NCBI GenBank assembly: GCA_029582265.1
Contig: CM055823.1
Location: 16,923,019-16,987,018 of the forward strand
DNA: 64,000 nt
Direction: 5' to 3'
DNA from: Zoroaster sp. YZ-2022
Lineage: Eukaryota > Echinodermata > Asteroidea > Forcipulatida > Zoroasteridae
Shown: piece after piece, positions 12,948 to 26,800 of the stretch
Layout: every line of letters starts with the position of its first letter
Position numbering within the stretch: position 1 is the first letter of the stretch
Notes under the pieces: generated by a model
Database searches by the model: none
What the model was told of the DNA's origin: nothing
What the model saw: only the letters and a program-made list of their open reading frames with translations
Position numbers and translations under genes: made by a program

Positions 12948-13804
12948 TATAAACCCCTCAAAAAAAGTTCTGCAATTCAAGTTTGAGGGATGATATCTTT
13001 CTTGTTACTGATGTATGAAAAAAGAAACTGGTGTCATTGAAAAGCTTGATTATTCCTCTTTACAATGATGTGTCATTTGTGATGCTTATGCAATCATGGA
13101 ATGCGCAGTCCTTCTGAATATGCAGCAAGGTCAAAAATGAAATGTTGCAAAATTCGTTGTTTTCAATAGTTAATTCATCCAAACTTTAATGACAAAACAA
13201 TGATGACACAGACAATTTTTTCTCTCACTCTCTCCTCTCCTTCTTTTATTGAGAAATGGTTACATGTCAGTAAGTCAGTAGCGGGTAGATGACCCGAACA
13301 CAGCAACCACGGCCTGACACCTCCTCCTCATGCTGTTCACCAGCCTCGTCACACGAAGCTGTGGGATGGCGTTCCACTCTTCAACAAGGATCAGCCGGAG
13401 TTGTCCAATTGCTTGGGCCTTTAGGAGATTCGATAAGCGTGGCATCTTACAAACGACCACTCAGCAGCTCTACCTCACACAAACATTATTGAAGGCACCA
13501 TTGACATTCATGCAAGACATGCACTGTCATCTGGGCACTATTCAAAACACATTGCATCTTCACAAGAAATGGAGACTTCGGTGTTGAAAACAATGCTTTT
13601 TGCAACATTTCACTTCAGACTTTGCCCTATATTCAGGAGTACTGCACATTCCATGATTACATAATCACGGCAGATGGCACATCATTGTAAAGAGGAATAA
13701 TCAAGCTTTTCAATGACACCAGTTTCTTTTTTCATACATCAGTAACAAGAAAGATATCATCCCTCAAACTTGAATTGCAGAACTTTTTTTGAGGGGTTTA
13801 TATA
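12948..13804 (-). mobile_element. Tc1/mariner-like remnant with ~185-bp TIRs
   Basis: The left arm 12,948-13,130 and right arm 13,620-13,804 are inverse copies, beginning TATAAACCCCTC. The interior minus strand (about 13,275-13,440) encodes only a transposase C-terminal tail, with EEWNAIPQ then RLVNSMRRRCQAVVA, characteristic of Tc1-like proteins. No DDE core remains, so it could move only with a transposase supplied in trans. Confidence 0.8.
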
Positions 13805-13984
13805 GGTTGATGAAATTCTTGCGTCGGGAGATAAACAATTGATTTCATTTTGGCCTACACCGACGTGTGTATAGCACTGTACACTCAGTGCTTTCCGAGT
13901 GTCATAATAGTTGTCATACATTTTTGGATATGCACAATCCTGAAAAGGGAAGCAAAGATTTCATAAAGGTTGAAAAACAAATCC

Positions 13985-14972
13985 AACAACCACAAGAGGT
14001 AAATTGACAGTTTCTACACCATTGTACAGATCATTAATTGTCCAAAAATATTTACACAAAGGTAACCCCAATTTGACCTTACTTCCTGTCCAAACCGGAA
14101 GTCAAATTTAATATTTAAAAAAATCATATCTCAACAACCACAAGGGGTAAATTCACAATTTTTGTACCATTGTACAGATCGTTAATTGTCAAAAAATATT
14201 TACAAAAAGATCACCCCAATTTGACCTTACTTCTTGTCCAAACCGGAAGTCAAAGTTTAATATTTTATAAAATCATATCTCAACAACCACAAGAGGTAAA
14301 TTGACATTTTCTGCACCATTGTACAGATCATTAATTGTCCAAAAATATTTACACAAAGGTGACCCCAATTTGACCTTACTTCCTGTCCAAACCGGAAGTC
14401 AAAGTTTAATATTTTATAAAATCATATCTCAACAACCACAAGAGGTAAATTGACATTTTTTGCACCATTGTATAGATTGTTAATTGTCGAAAAATATTTA
14501 CATAAAGGTGACCCCAATTTGACCTTACTTCCTGTCCAAACCGGAAGTCAAAGTTTAATATTTTATAAAATCATATCTCAACACAACCACAAGAGGTAAA
14601 TTCACAATTTTTGTACCATTGTACAGATCATTAATTGTCAAAAAATATTTACAAAAATATGACCCCAATTTGACCTTACTTTCTGTCCAAACCGGAAGTC
14701 AAAGTTTAATATTTAAAAAAATCATATCTCAACAACCACAAGAGGTAAATTCACAGTTTTTGCACCATTGTACAGATTGTTAATTGTCAAAAATATTTTC
14801 AAAAACAATGACCCCAATTTGACCTTTACTTTCTGTCCAAACCAAAAGTCAAAGTTTAATATGAACAAAAATCATCCACAAGAGGTAAATTCACAATCTT
14901 TGCACCAAGGTACAGATCGTTAATTGTCAACAAATATTTAAACAAAGTTGACCCCAATTTGACCTTTACGTG
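13985..14972. repeat. ~148-bp tandem repeat, about 7 copies
   Basis: Units start CAACCACAAGAGGTAAATT at roughly 13,987, 14,135, 14,283, 14,432, 14,583, 14,733 and 14,877, each with GACCCCAATTTGACC and ACTTCCTGTCCAAACCGG. Divergence grows toward the right end. No open frame runs through. Satellite-like. Confidence 0.9.
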
Positions 14973-15067
14973 TCCCGAACACCTAGTGTTTGTCAATACA
15001 AACACCAATCTCTAGTTAGCTAGTGGTTTTGTGTAGAAATTGTTCTTCCGTATATAGCCTACAGTAT

Positions 15068-15392
15068 TTTTTTATAACACCTCATACATAGATTCTGCCT
15101 TATAATTGGTTGAGAGCTTGTCACATGATATTCGCTTTTTTTAAACTGTAATGCCAAGCAAACAAGGAAAGACTAGCCCATGGCAACCAATGAACTAGCC
15201 CATGGCAACCAATGAGATTGGTCTAAACGCGTCAATGCTGTTGTTACAACATAAATTAATATGTTTTACATAATTTTTACAGAATTTCAATTAATTTCGA
15301 GTGTTGTCAAGTTAATGAAAGTCATGTATTGGTTTGATTTATTGTAGAAGGTTAAATTGTGCAGAATCTATGTATGAGGTGTTATAAAACAA
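15068..15392. mobile_element. Palindromic MITE
   Basis: TTATAACACCTCATACATAG at 15,074 is inverted at 15,365-15,387 (CTATGTATGAGGTGTTATAA). About 315 bases, no coding capacity. The interior has a small tandem CTAGCCCATGGCAACCAATGA pair. Confidence 0.75.
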
Positions 15393-15397
15393 ATGTT

Positions 15398-15668
15398 GAC
15401 TGTTTTCACTCGTGGTACAGTAAACTTAGTCCGATTTCTTCTTCCATTCACAGTCTCCTATGTAATTTGTCACAGCGACAAATTACATAATTATTCTAAA
15501 AATAGGACACTATGAACGAAGGAGGAAGGAGCATTTGGACTAAGTAAAACTAGTCTCCCGAAGTGATCCCAGGAGCGTTCTATTTTCCCTTGGCTTCACC
15601 TCAGTAAAATAGAACGCTCTAGGGATCACCTTGGGAGGCTAGTTTTACTGTACCACTCGTAACAGTCA
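15398..15668. mobile_element. Palindromic MITE, nested hairpins
   Basis: GACTGTT..ACTCGTGGTACAGTAAA at 15,398 and its inverse at about 15,643-15,668 bound nested inverted pairs. These include TTTGTCACAGCGACAAATT (a perfect small hairpin near 15,465) and a GATCCCWRGAGCGTTCTATTTT pair. Confidence 0.7.
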
Positions 15669-16194
15669 ATATTTGTATACTACACAGTTATTTCACCTTT
15701 TTAAAGAAACTGTCAGTCGTAAGGTTTTAGTCATGTGGAAATACATATACACTGTTCAAGTGCATAAGTAATATGTTCTATACAGTTTTTCCACTTTTCA
15801 TATAACTGTCATACATTACGTACCGGTATGGATTCATTGAGTGTATATACACACTAGTTAGCAAAATTGTACGTCTAAAAGTAAGAGTTAATTTCTTCTT
15901 ATTTTTGTTTACATTCAGGGATTTAAAAGATTAACGTTAATCCCTAGTTTTGTCCTTACTTTGTTAGTCACTTTGGCTTAATAAATTTTGTTTTAGGTTT
16001 GTCATACAAATGCATTTCAACGTCTACTCATTTAGCTTTTTTTTTAATTGTCTTTTAGCTGCCACATCTTGCGTCGCATGTCATACACTAATTCCTTTTC
16101 CTTTTTCAAATAAACTTCATCATAGTTGTGCCTTTATACACATTCCATTAGTTCTTCGGTTTAAATTAAGCTCTCTAATTTTACGACAGATTTA

Positions 16195-16490
16195 CTCTTT
16201 TAAATTTTGCCCATCTAAGTCAGATTCCTTTTTTCTTTTTTCTATATTGGACCTAGGGACCACAGGTTATATGGTTTCAGTTAGATATACTGTTTTAAGT
16301 CAGGTTTTTATGTTTTAAAATGTTTTACACCTCCCCATTTTGCCCTTCAAAGTCAGGTTTTGTGTTTTAAAGTAATTCACATTCCTTTTTTCCCTTTTTT
16401 CTATATTTGATCTAGGAACCACAGGCTCTATGGTTTAAGTTATTGTTTAAGTCAGGTTTACTATTTTAAGTGTTTTTCACATCTAACATA
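16195..16490. repeat. Imperfect ~165-bp tandem duplication, thymine-rich
   Basis: ATTCCTTTTTTC..TTCTATATT followed by CTAGG.ACCACAGG recurs twice (about 16,222 and 16,385), followed both times by GTCAGGTTT and GTTTTAA. Nothing recognisable as a gene from 15,700 to 17,000. The short open frame at 16,010 is low-complexity. Confidence 0.6.
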
Positions 16491-17009
16491 AAATATTCAC
16501 GTCAACAACTCTCTGTATTTTTTAAGTATATTTTTCTTGCTTTCGTGCCGAGTTTGACAATGCCTGAATCTTTATAATCAGCTAGTCGTCATCACTCTCA
16601 TTCTACGCACTTCTTGGAATATTATAGTTTGAATCCATTTATCCACGGTGATAGAATGAATGTTTTTGCATATTGTGAGATATGTTTAGGGCTGAATAAA
16701 CCTTATGTTTATTTATACTCAAGACAGTGTCACAGATGACACTGTGTCACTGTGGCACTATGATTCACAAAACAACATTTCATTGGATGTAGGCCTATTC
16801 ATGTACATGTACTGCATACGTCAAATGCTCAATACACACTAACATGGAAAACTGTCATGATTTTCAATCAATACGGCAGTGAATACGAATGTGCTTTTAT
16901 TTGGGTGGAAGTAGTGGTCATCGATCAAGCGGTGTGATTCGGGCAAGCATAAAATATGGTGATGTTGAGTACAATCTAGGGATTTGCGCAATCTGCAGAT
17001 TGCGCTGCA

Positions 17010-17375
17010 CATCATTTTGACAACTAGAGCTGCTTGGTACACCCGTACATCATAACATGGATGAATAGATTAAATGCCTAAACCTAGCTTTAAACTATGG
17101 TCAGAAGCTTCAATAATGTCTATTTCCTCATGTTCATGACAACCATTATTGTAATGCTCAGATTTAAGCTTTGCCAGCCTCAAGTTGGGTTAAGATCGAC
17201 CCAATGCTGAGATAAAGAGTACCTAACTATAAACGCCAACCCCATGTGTATATAGTCTGTGAATGTTTTTTATTTCAAACTTACATGTACCACTCTGGTC
17301 AATGGGGTACCTGGTTCCTGATGCTTGATAAGTTTGTACTGAATACCGATTGTGGATGCTTTGCAGATAGAATTT
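17010..17375. repeat. Direct duplicate of 8,303-8,640, contains exon copy
   Basis: Same order and near-identical sequence as the earlier segment, including the exon ending GTPLTRV. After GCTTTGCAGAT the two copies diverge. The following 17,376-17,800 is unrelated, GC-richer DNA that I cannot identify. Confidence 0.85.
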
Positions 17376-17988
17376 GGGAAGCAGTTTCAAACATCAACCA
17401 AGAACCTCGACAAAAAAGATAAAATTCAACCTGAAAGACATCAGACATCTGTAAGACAAAATCGATGACATTCACAACAGGAACCGCTGAAACAATAATG
17501 TTATATTCACGGTATACCGGAGGGATCCGAAGGCAGCCAAATCTGTGAAGAAGTCCCGACTGGATTCTTTACTCACCACATGAAACTAGATAGAAGACGC
17601 CGAGAGTATCGAAATAGAACGCGCCCACCGCAGTCCAGGACGACAGAAACCAGCATCGAGCCCGGCCACAGGCGGTGCAGACCTCACCAGCCGCTCCCGT
17701 CCGCGACCCATACACTGCAGACTTCTACGCTCTGGCAATCGAAACTTCATCTTGAAAAATGCATCAAAGCATCTTAGATACAACCAGTACAAGGGCTCCA
17801 AAGTAATAATCGTCGCAGTTTTCACGAAGTGACGGATTCGAAAAAAGTATTTTTTTAAAATGATTTCAGTCAATATTTGGACTTCAAATAATGTCATCTT
17901 TCATTTCACCAAGTTTTAATTCTCAAAAATCTCTTTTTATAATTAAAATAATAATTTTGTTTTAAATATAAAATTGAAGTCAACTGTG

Positions 17989-18440
17989 CACTCTAAAAAC
18001 ACCCGGGTCAGATTTGACCCGGAAAGGGTCAGATTTGACCCGGATTCCGGGTCCCAGGGGGCCTGACCCATTCCGGGTTGGCGTGACCCGGAGTTCTGGG
18101 TCAGGACTTCCTGACCCGGAAAAGGGTCGCTTATGATTGACCCGGAAATATGGTTTCCGGGTCAAATAATACTGACCCGCGGGTAAATTTTTATGACCCG
18201 GAATCCCGGTTCCCGGGTCAAAATTTACTGACCCGGAGCCCGGGTCAGACACACAATGACCGGGAAGCCGGGTTGAATTAATGATTTCCGGGTCAAAATC
18301 AGCCCGTTCCGGGTCAGCTTTGACCCATTCCGGGTTGAAACTGACCCAGAATCCGGGTCCCAGGGGGCCTGACCCAGTCCCGTGTTGGATTGATCCGGAG
18401 TGCCGGGTTGGATTGACCCGGAGTGCCAGGTTGGATTGAC
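17989..18440. promoter_or_regulatory. Left subterminal GACCCGG array of the CACTA-like element
   Basis: GGGTCA/TGACCC hexamers, mostly as TGACCCGG or CCGGGTCA, occur roughly every 15-25 bases in both orientations to about 18,440. The simplest role is a transposase or accessory-protein binding platform. It can also form hairpins. Confidence 0.75.
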
Positions 18441-19487
18441 AGAGAGCTGGATTGTTTTTAGATCATTATGACTTACTCTCTTAAGTTCCAGAATGGTCAT
18501 ACTGGTAAACTTACTGATGTGCTTCTTAGCATCTGAATACAGTTCGATTTCAAAAGTGATAGGTGAAGTAAGTATGCATTCAGTGTATTAAGAACAATTT
18601 TGAAAAGGTTGATGAAGCATTATTGGCTTGGTCCATCCAATCTCCAGAAGAGATTTAATATTTCTTCGCAACATGCATATCTCATTTAAGACCTGCTGTT
18701 TTCAAGTTGGAGAGCTTGTAAACAAGAAGACAAACTACAAAGTAAAAAACAGGATAGAAACACAAATTTGCCAGTTAAACATATTTCATTTTAATCTTCT
18801 GGGTCAAAAGTCTTTGGATTTGATAGTTGCATAGTGGGAAATTATCTAGGAAAGTTTGCAGCAACACCTTGTGAAAGTAGTGCTCAAAAACCAGTACATG
18901 GTAGTAACTAATTTACTGAGAACTAGTTTCACATGATGCTAGAACAGACCTTTCTAGATATAAAGATATACTCCCTGTGCTCAAGCCTAAATTTAAAAAA
19001 ATTGTCAATGAATACAGTTAATGTAAAATGTATTTAAATACATATGCGATACATCATGGATGGATTGTTTACGCCCATGCGGCTCCTGCAGACTCATGGT
19101 TTTGGAGGCTGAAAATGTTTTTTAAAAAGGTGAATTTATTTGTTGAAAAACACATTTTTGTGAAATTTTCTTCAGAGACAATAATTGTTATTGTTGGAAG
19201 AGCAGGGAGAATTTATCTTTAAACAGTATGGCACAATAAACAAAAATATATCTAAAATGTTAAGTTAACAACCCCAAAACAAGATACAAAATAGTACAAG
19301 AATTAAAATATAAGAATAAAAGCTGCACTATATTTAGCATTAATACAATGTATTTGGGCTTATCCACATTCATTGTGTACATTGCACATATGATAGTGAG
19401 ACAAAACTTACGATTTGGCAACACAAATAGAATTCATAATGTGACTGCAATTAAGAGAGTAAAATATATCTAATATTATAAGTTATA

Positions 19488-19622
19488 ACAATGCGCGAGT
19501 GGAATACGAAAACAAAAATTGCGCTTCTGCGTACCATAGCCAACCAAGCCAATGGCCGAGTTGGATATGGAACGAAGACGCGCTATATTTCCGTATTCCA
19601 CAAGCGCGTGTTTTATAATGAA
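19488..19622. mobile_element. Small imperfect palindromic MITE
   Basis: GCGCGAGTGGAATACG at 19,493 faces CGTATTCCACAAGCGCG at about 19,592-19,608. About 120 bases, AT-flanked, no coding potential. Lies downstream of the SAM-gene stop. Confidence 0.5.
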
Positions 19623-20227
19623 TTGCTCATCCAGCCAGCCAGCAAAAATATGATAACCATTTAATCACTGTATGTAATCACTGAATAAAAACAGACAATC
19701 AAACAAAATAATGGAACAGAAAAGTTATATTTTAACTTTCCCTGTACACATTTTCCCTCTAAAAGTTGCACGAAGTTCTTGATTACAGCCAGAAATGACA
19801 TCTTGATAACAGCCAGTCAAGACATATGCATGTTTTTTTAAAGTAAGTTGTAATTTTAAAGAAGCGTATGCTTGCACAACAGCGTTCAATACGCACCGTG
19901 ATATAAATTTTCTCAGCAGTGGTATAGGTAAATATACCACAGCTGTAAACCAATCAGAATCAAGGATTCTGGGTAGCTGGATGAAAATTAGAAATATATA
20001 ATTTGATTCCATGTTGTTAACAAAACGCATTGTTAGCTTATTTTCATGCTAGCAAAGCGAACCCTACTTTCAGCAGTGCTGTTCCTAAGTAGAAAGTAAA
20101 AACGAGCTACAATGTGTTCAAAGTTATGCATATTTAGTGGATATTTCTGGGGGTCTGAACCACTTGGCAAGAGTTCAAAAATAACGACAATATTAATATT
20201 ACCCCCCAAAAACGAGGTAAATAATGT

Positions 20228-20777
20228 TTAACCAGTTGACACCGAATTTCCCTCGGTTGACGTGACAACACGTCATGTTTTGTGCTGGGCACTTGCACTC
20301 TGCCGTGGAGACACGCCATTTTTCTTAAAGTCCAGCAGGTCACGCTTGGGAAGCCGTGACAAAGGCACTTCAAACAATGAGCTAGCTCACTATTCATGGA
20401 TATTTGCCTATTATCCAAGACCTGTTCCTTTGTGCGACCAGCAAGGATTTTGGAATGGAAGGATTTTTCTCCATTGTCACGAGGTCTTTTGTCAAGGTAA
20501 GAAATGCCATCTTTTCGAGCGGGCCGTGTTCAATAATAGGCTGTTGCATAAGCACTTTAGACGGTCGAGACTTTGTGACAAAAGATGGGCAATGTTCCAA
20601 AACTAGGCATTGAAAACTTGAACTGTCAATGAGAAAACGCTTTTATTTTGATATCCTTGCATAGTTTCTCAGACATACAGAAATATTAATGGCTAGAATT
20701 TTTTTCCTATTTTTCACTGAAAATAATCCAGCACGAGGACCGGAAAAATAACAATATTCCTGGCATTAACTGGTTAA
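20228..20777. mobile_element. ~550-bp TTAA-flanked MITE
   Basis: TTAACCAGTTGACACC at the left and GGCATTAACTGGTTAA at the right are inverse. TTAA at both borders (20,228 and 20,774) suggests a piggyBac-type target. It sits 67 bases beyond the SAM-gene stop, so it could supply 3' UTR sequence. Confidence 0.6.
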
Positions 20778-20843
20778 TAGGCGAGTTCTCAAACAGGGAC
20801 TGACTAATATCAATGGAATTTACATTGTTTATCTATCATATAA

Positions 20844-23800
20844 TCACTGATTTTCAGGTTTTTGGGAGCTCAAAAATGCCCTGAGTGACCGAACACACGC
20901 AGAGGTCGATTTTCTCCTTTCCCTCCCAAGGCCATACACAGCTTTCTGGAAAAACTCCCAAGTGCTAAATGACTGCCAAGGGAAGGAGATGTCCAGAACA
21001 TAAAAAAGCTTAAAACATACGTCTAGTGACTTGAGCACAGATGACTGAGCAATGGCATGGCGCTCCACAATGACAAATGTCTGCTCTGGTTTGAGTCGCT
21101 CCCCAAGGATTAGTATGAAGGGTTGTTTCAGGGTCAGAGTGTCCAGGTACTGGGGATGTTTGTACCAATCTACAGTCAGAGTAAAAGAAGGGTATAAATT
21201 TAAATGTAAACATGTACACATATAGAATGCACGAATTTGAACAGTCTTCATCTTACCTGAGCCAAATGTGTGTACACATTTCTATTTCATATTTATATCA
21301 ATTTCATCTTTCAAAAGTCATCTATAGATCATTAAACATATTAAATCTACATGGCAGGCCAATTCCGACACAAGGCTGTTTAAAATGTCAAACGTTAAAT
21401 AGGACGGCATTAATTACAGATATTGAAGGTGTCTTTGGTATGCCAATTACATGTAGCACGGTGAAATAGTCTACATATCACAACTAAGGTCTTTTGCCCC
21501 CTTGTTATTATTCAATGAGCACTGTATATTCAGTTCGTCTAAACGTTTGTGAGTAACAATTCTTACTACATAAATGTTTCTATGTGAAGCTATCAATGAA
21601 AAATAAGTTAAGACTCTTACTGGTTGACAGTCTATAAATGAGTTGATGGCGTCATCCACACTACTCCGGGCGTTCTTCCCCTTCACTCTCTTGACACCAG
21701 TTGGCAAGATGCAGGGCAGAACAAACAATGCCAGGTTTTTGCGTTCATCCTCTGCAAAAGAATTAGGAAACTAATGTTAGTGCTACTTCTTATGTAGTGC
21801 TTGTACTTCCCATATGCAACAATTCAAAATGTAACTCGACCTTCATTACATGGGGATGCATGCATGTTGATTTTTTCAGTGCCATATGAGCCAAATGTGG
21901 ATAAAACAATACTTCCTATGAACTTGATAATAGACGAAGCACAACAATTGTCCTCCAAAATGACAAGTGACATCAACTTTGAACATTGGATGCATGATGC
22001 CATTATCACAAAGGGACTTCTTATCTTAGCTAGAACAAAATGTGTGCAGTGAAAATATATGAAGAATGCAGAGCTGTAAATTGTTTTAAGCAATGCCGAG
22101 TTGCTCCTGCAAATTTAAAGAAAAAAACGGCTTGGGGAGGATGATGAGCAAAAATGGTTTTATATTGCAGGGTTTACTGGCAAATTCTGCTGGTAGATAC
22201 AACTTCATGCATACACTGTACACAAAATAGGTGCCCTTACCTCCTGTTACTGGTGTAGGGATTTTCAAATACTGTTGCCAGTTGTTCTGTTTGCTGGCAT
22301 ACAGCAAGATGCCTTCATGCATTGTGCTCCACTTGGAGAAAAGGTTGTCTACAACGTCTGGTAAGATAACCCTGAAGTCCTGTTCAATCTGTTTAGGATA
22401 AAAAATAAAACAAGAGAATTAATAAATTTAAATAAAAAAATATGTGCTTCTTTTAGCTCACCAGATCCACAAGCTTAGAAACTGCTCATTTCCTTTCAAT
22501 GTTTTGTTTCCAAAAATGAGGGCACCTCAAACCAGGTCACTGGTCACTCTAAGTTAGTATTCAACATCTTGAAAAACAATGAACAAGTATACTTCCAAGG
22601 TTATATTTGAAGCATATAGAAACAATCAAGGGTGTAAATTGTATTTGAAATTAAAACTGCAATCTAACCATTCCTGGCACATCCACCAAGCGTGGGTACA
22701 CTTGTAAAATGATGAAACCTGTTCTCCAGGATGGTCTCGGATGTAGGCTGCTCTGACATGTGAAGTCTTCTTCATGTAATCCTTAACCTGACTGAGCGGC
22801 TCCAAATTATGCTTCAGCCATGTCACCATGGCTGCAGAATTCTCGTCAGTCACCCCATCTACGCAAAACAAATAACAAATGTAGTTATTACTTTTTTGGT
22901 TATGCAAAATGAATGTCTGTGTGTTCTTTACAGTTGCCAATCACCTTTCAGTGCTGAAAACACAAACACAAATGGAATAATAGATGCTTTGAAAATGATA
23001 ATGATTGTGCAAGCCAATATCCATTCAGGAGATATGGAAAGAATGATAAAATTAGAGATATGTTCCAGGGTAAAACCCAATCCAATAGTGGCTCTGACGG
23101 GATTTAAACTGGAGCCACCGGAGGTGGAATGTGAGGAAAGTACTACTGCGCAAAGCTGACTGACAAAATGTTTTATCTGTTAAAATTCATACACTGTTTG
23201 GTGTCTTGTTATATCTAGTTTAACTAGCCTGATACAAAATACCTCACTACAGATTGGTCATTGCAATTATTTCTTCAAATGTATCCACACAAAAGTATTA
23301 CCTGAAGTCAGGTACAGAGCAGCTGTGCTTTTCAATGATGTGGATGGCAAGGTTGGAGTGGTCTTCACCTGCCCACTGTTCTTGGATCTTTTCCTCACAT
23401 TTCGGAGGCGCTCCTCCAAGTAGCCTGTAGCACAATGTTGGCCCTTTGACGATGTGAACCAAGCTTCCTGTGGTTAGTTGCAAACACACACATAAACAAA
23501 AATCAAAATTGTTCTTGCACATCTTCTTAACAGAGACTTCAAAGTGTTTGTTGTGCTGTTTACATTCTTCAATCATGATCTTCATTTTTAATTGGGTATA
23601 GTGTATTGGTTACATGTACCTCAAATGACTTGTTTTATTTGTGGCAAAAGACTGCTTTAACTGAATTTAATTAAATTGTCAATACTCTACAGCAAGAGAA
23701 ACCATACATATTTTGTTTTTTGAGGGGAGGGTGCCTTAATAAAAATACTGTATCTTTCTTACATGTCCTTCACCATCATCATCCTTCAGGAGAGGGTACT

Positions 23801-26800
23801 GACAAATTATATCCTTTGCCATCGCCAGTTTGACGTCTGATGTTGGCCTGCAATAAGTGTAAATAATATTTCAAGGAAAAAAAACATTTAACATATAAGA
23901 ACTTCCAAAACATTGCTGGTAAAAATACGTTTTCATCAAACGCTGTGGCTTTGCAAATTTCCCCTAGTTTGGTATTTAAAGCAGTCAGTTGTCAAAAGGA
24001 CATTTAAACCCAAATTCTCAATTAGGAAAATTTGTCTTGAAGTAACCATTTTAAGTTTTGATCAACAAAACTTGGAAGTGCACTGCTTTGAAGTGAAAAT
24101 GTTTATCAATTTCATTCTAACTTGCTTTTAGACTGAAAAATTACAATATGTTGATTGTCAGGATTGTCAGAATATTTATGTTTAACCATACCTGTCTCCA
24201 AATCTTTCAATAAGGTGGGAAACCAGGATGCGCACAGCCCGTATTCTGTTCTTGTGGGACAAAGGCCTCTGTCCATTTCCTGGACGATTTCATTTCCTCC
24301 AAACTGTTTTTGGAGTATTTCAGTGATGTCCTACAGTGTACATAAAACAGGAAACAGCACATGATGTATTATTACCAGATATCATCTTTGATTGTTGCCA
24401 ATTACACAGTATACGGACCTCCCGTATACCCAACCTCATACCCAAGGTCTACTCTAGCTGCATTCTTATACTAGTAGACCCTGGTACATGTAGGATTAGA
24501 TAATTTCACTATGCAGTTTGGTTGCTGCCGACTGGTCTGGTACCTTGAACACTACAAACGGTAACACGCACATCGGAGTGAGAATGCACAAGTGATAGTC
24601 TTGGAGCATGATGTATGGAGCAGGTTTCACGAGCGCTGATCCGCTTTGACACAATCCAATAATGCTGAGTGCTACAAACTATACTTACGTCAGAAAGGAT
24701 AAATCTAGTTTTATACATCTGGTATTATTGAATGATATCAGAGCGGATTGGCATTCATGAAACCTGTTACATGAAAAATGTAAGAGGTTGTCATACGCCT
24801 AGTTAAGGGTAAACTGCAAAGCAACCACAAACAAATTATAATAACTACTTACATAACTGATTCTGATTTTCTTCTGGCACGATGGAACTCCTGAAGTGAC
24901 CTCTTGGGGTTCCAGTAAATCTGTGCTTGGACAGGATTCAGTCATGCTTTCATCCGTTGAAGAGGTCAAACTTTGGGATGCGGAGGGCTGACCTCCTATA
25001 CACAAGTCAAAATTAGAAAAAGGGGCATGTGGGTTTAGAAACAAACACTTTTTGTGTTCAAACTCAAATATGAAGAAGAAAACTTCAACAGGGCTTTCAA
25101 ACCACGGCTTAGGCTCCGGCTCCGTTTGATGTTAAAGCAAAATGCACACTGTTCCAAAACTGATGACGGAGCCCAAGCCTAGATTTGGAAAAGGCCCACA
25201 GTGTCAACAGGAAACTGGTGCTGATGATGATCCTTATCAAGCACGCTTCACAGTATGTGTAATGTCATCTGAATTTGAATATCATCTGAATTTTGGGCAC
25301 AATGTTCAAACACGGATATAAAGCACCGGTTCTCCTTTAGTGCCATACACCTCGGGGTAGAACATTTATATGGTGCTTCTAAAAACCTTCTGCATATTAA
25401 ACAAACTGTGTAAAAAGATGTCCTATAGGCATGCATTGGTAAGTAAAAAATAGCAAGACAGGTAAAATATAACCATGTACATAAGTTACAAATACATTCA
25501 ATACTTGCATTTACTTCTCAGTGCAGAAAACTATGGAATCCTATACCGCAGGCTGATGAAAAACTGGTTCCCATGATGGTGATACGACTTTACAGCATGC
25601 AGAGGATTAAAGTCAATAAGGTTGACAACAGATGCTACTCCTATTGCTCTTGGGTGCTCAGGTTCAATCTCGTATGCATGAAAGTGCCTACAGTACCCAT
25701 TCGTCCACCACTTTTCAAATACCAGGGTTACCACATTCTCAGACACAACCACATGGAGGACCTTTCCAAACACAGGATCTCCTTCATCCGTTTTGGACAC
25801 AACTACCATAACATTTGGCCTATATTTTGTACCATGCACAATACACCAGTTGGCTACGTACACATCATCAAACAGTGCAATATCAAGATTGCGTGAAAGC
25901 AAATCGGCAGCTGGAAGGGATGTCAGAAGAACTGATGAGCCAGGTCCCACTTCTACATCTTGTCCATCCATATTATTTTTGGTGATGAGGTTGTAGCACA
26001 GGCCGAGTTGGTTTCTGAAGGCGAGTGTTTTTGCAATGTTCTGAAAATTGCACACTATGTGTGACAACCGTTTGGAAAAGTTGTGATTGGCCTCGAAGCG
26101 CATTACCCAAAACCGTATCAGAGGCCCCAAGGCCTGCATGGCTGTAGGATAGTGCACCATGAAATTATGTTTTGGCTTCAAGTGTCTTTCACCAAAGAGC
26201 TGCAGAAAATGGTTATGATGATCCTTGATTAGGTGCTTCAAGTAGACTGCCTCCCCCTTACTTGTGACTGGAGCAAATATCAAATCCATGCAGTCTAGAA
26301 GCATCAATATCAGTTCCCAGTATTCATTCCCCTCTGGTACAAGGTCCCCCAACATTACAGTTATGTGTCGCATCAGGCACCACATTTGACCGGCATGCTG
26401 ACCAGAAGCCCCATCAGGATGAGACAGTGAATGCCGAGTAAGCACAGATGGCTTGTTCTTATCATCTGGTGCCCCGTAGTTAAAACTTGTGATACGCGCG
26501 TTCAATGTGTTGAGGCTGAAATGGCCTTGCTGTATCAATTCATGCAACACCAACTTCAACTCTAGAGGGCAAACTCCCTCTAAAAGATCATGCATAACAT
26601 CGGGTGCACTATTGTTGGTCACATGAAAATGAGCAACCTGGTTCAGAGGGCATGCTGCTTTTATTCCTGTCTGTTGGAGGTTGTTACGATTCAAGTCTTC
26701 TTCGTAGTTTTCTCTTGTACGAATCATCAACTTGTCCTCGACTGTTATTCGTTGAATGTCATTTCGATGCATTCGACACCATCGGCATGGATGGTTAGCT

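Noticed and set aside
16010..16318. 102-codon plus-strand frame with a hydrophobic start
   Set aside because: Thymine-rich tandem DNA gives phenylalanine/leucine-rich translation; no supporting signal.
17580..17800. Possible coding gene in the GC-richer stretch
   Set aside because: Arginine-rich open frames on both strands but no splice support, no known domain; could be a decayed retroelement piece.
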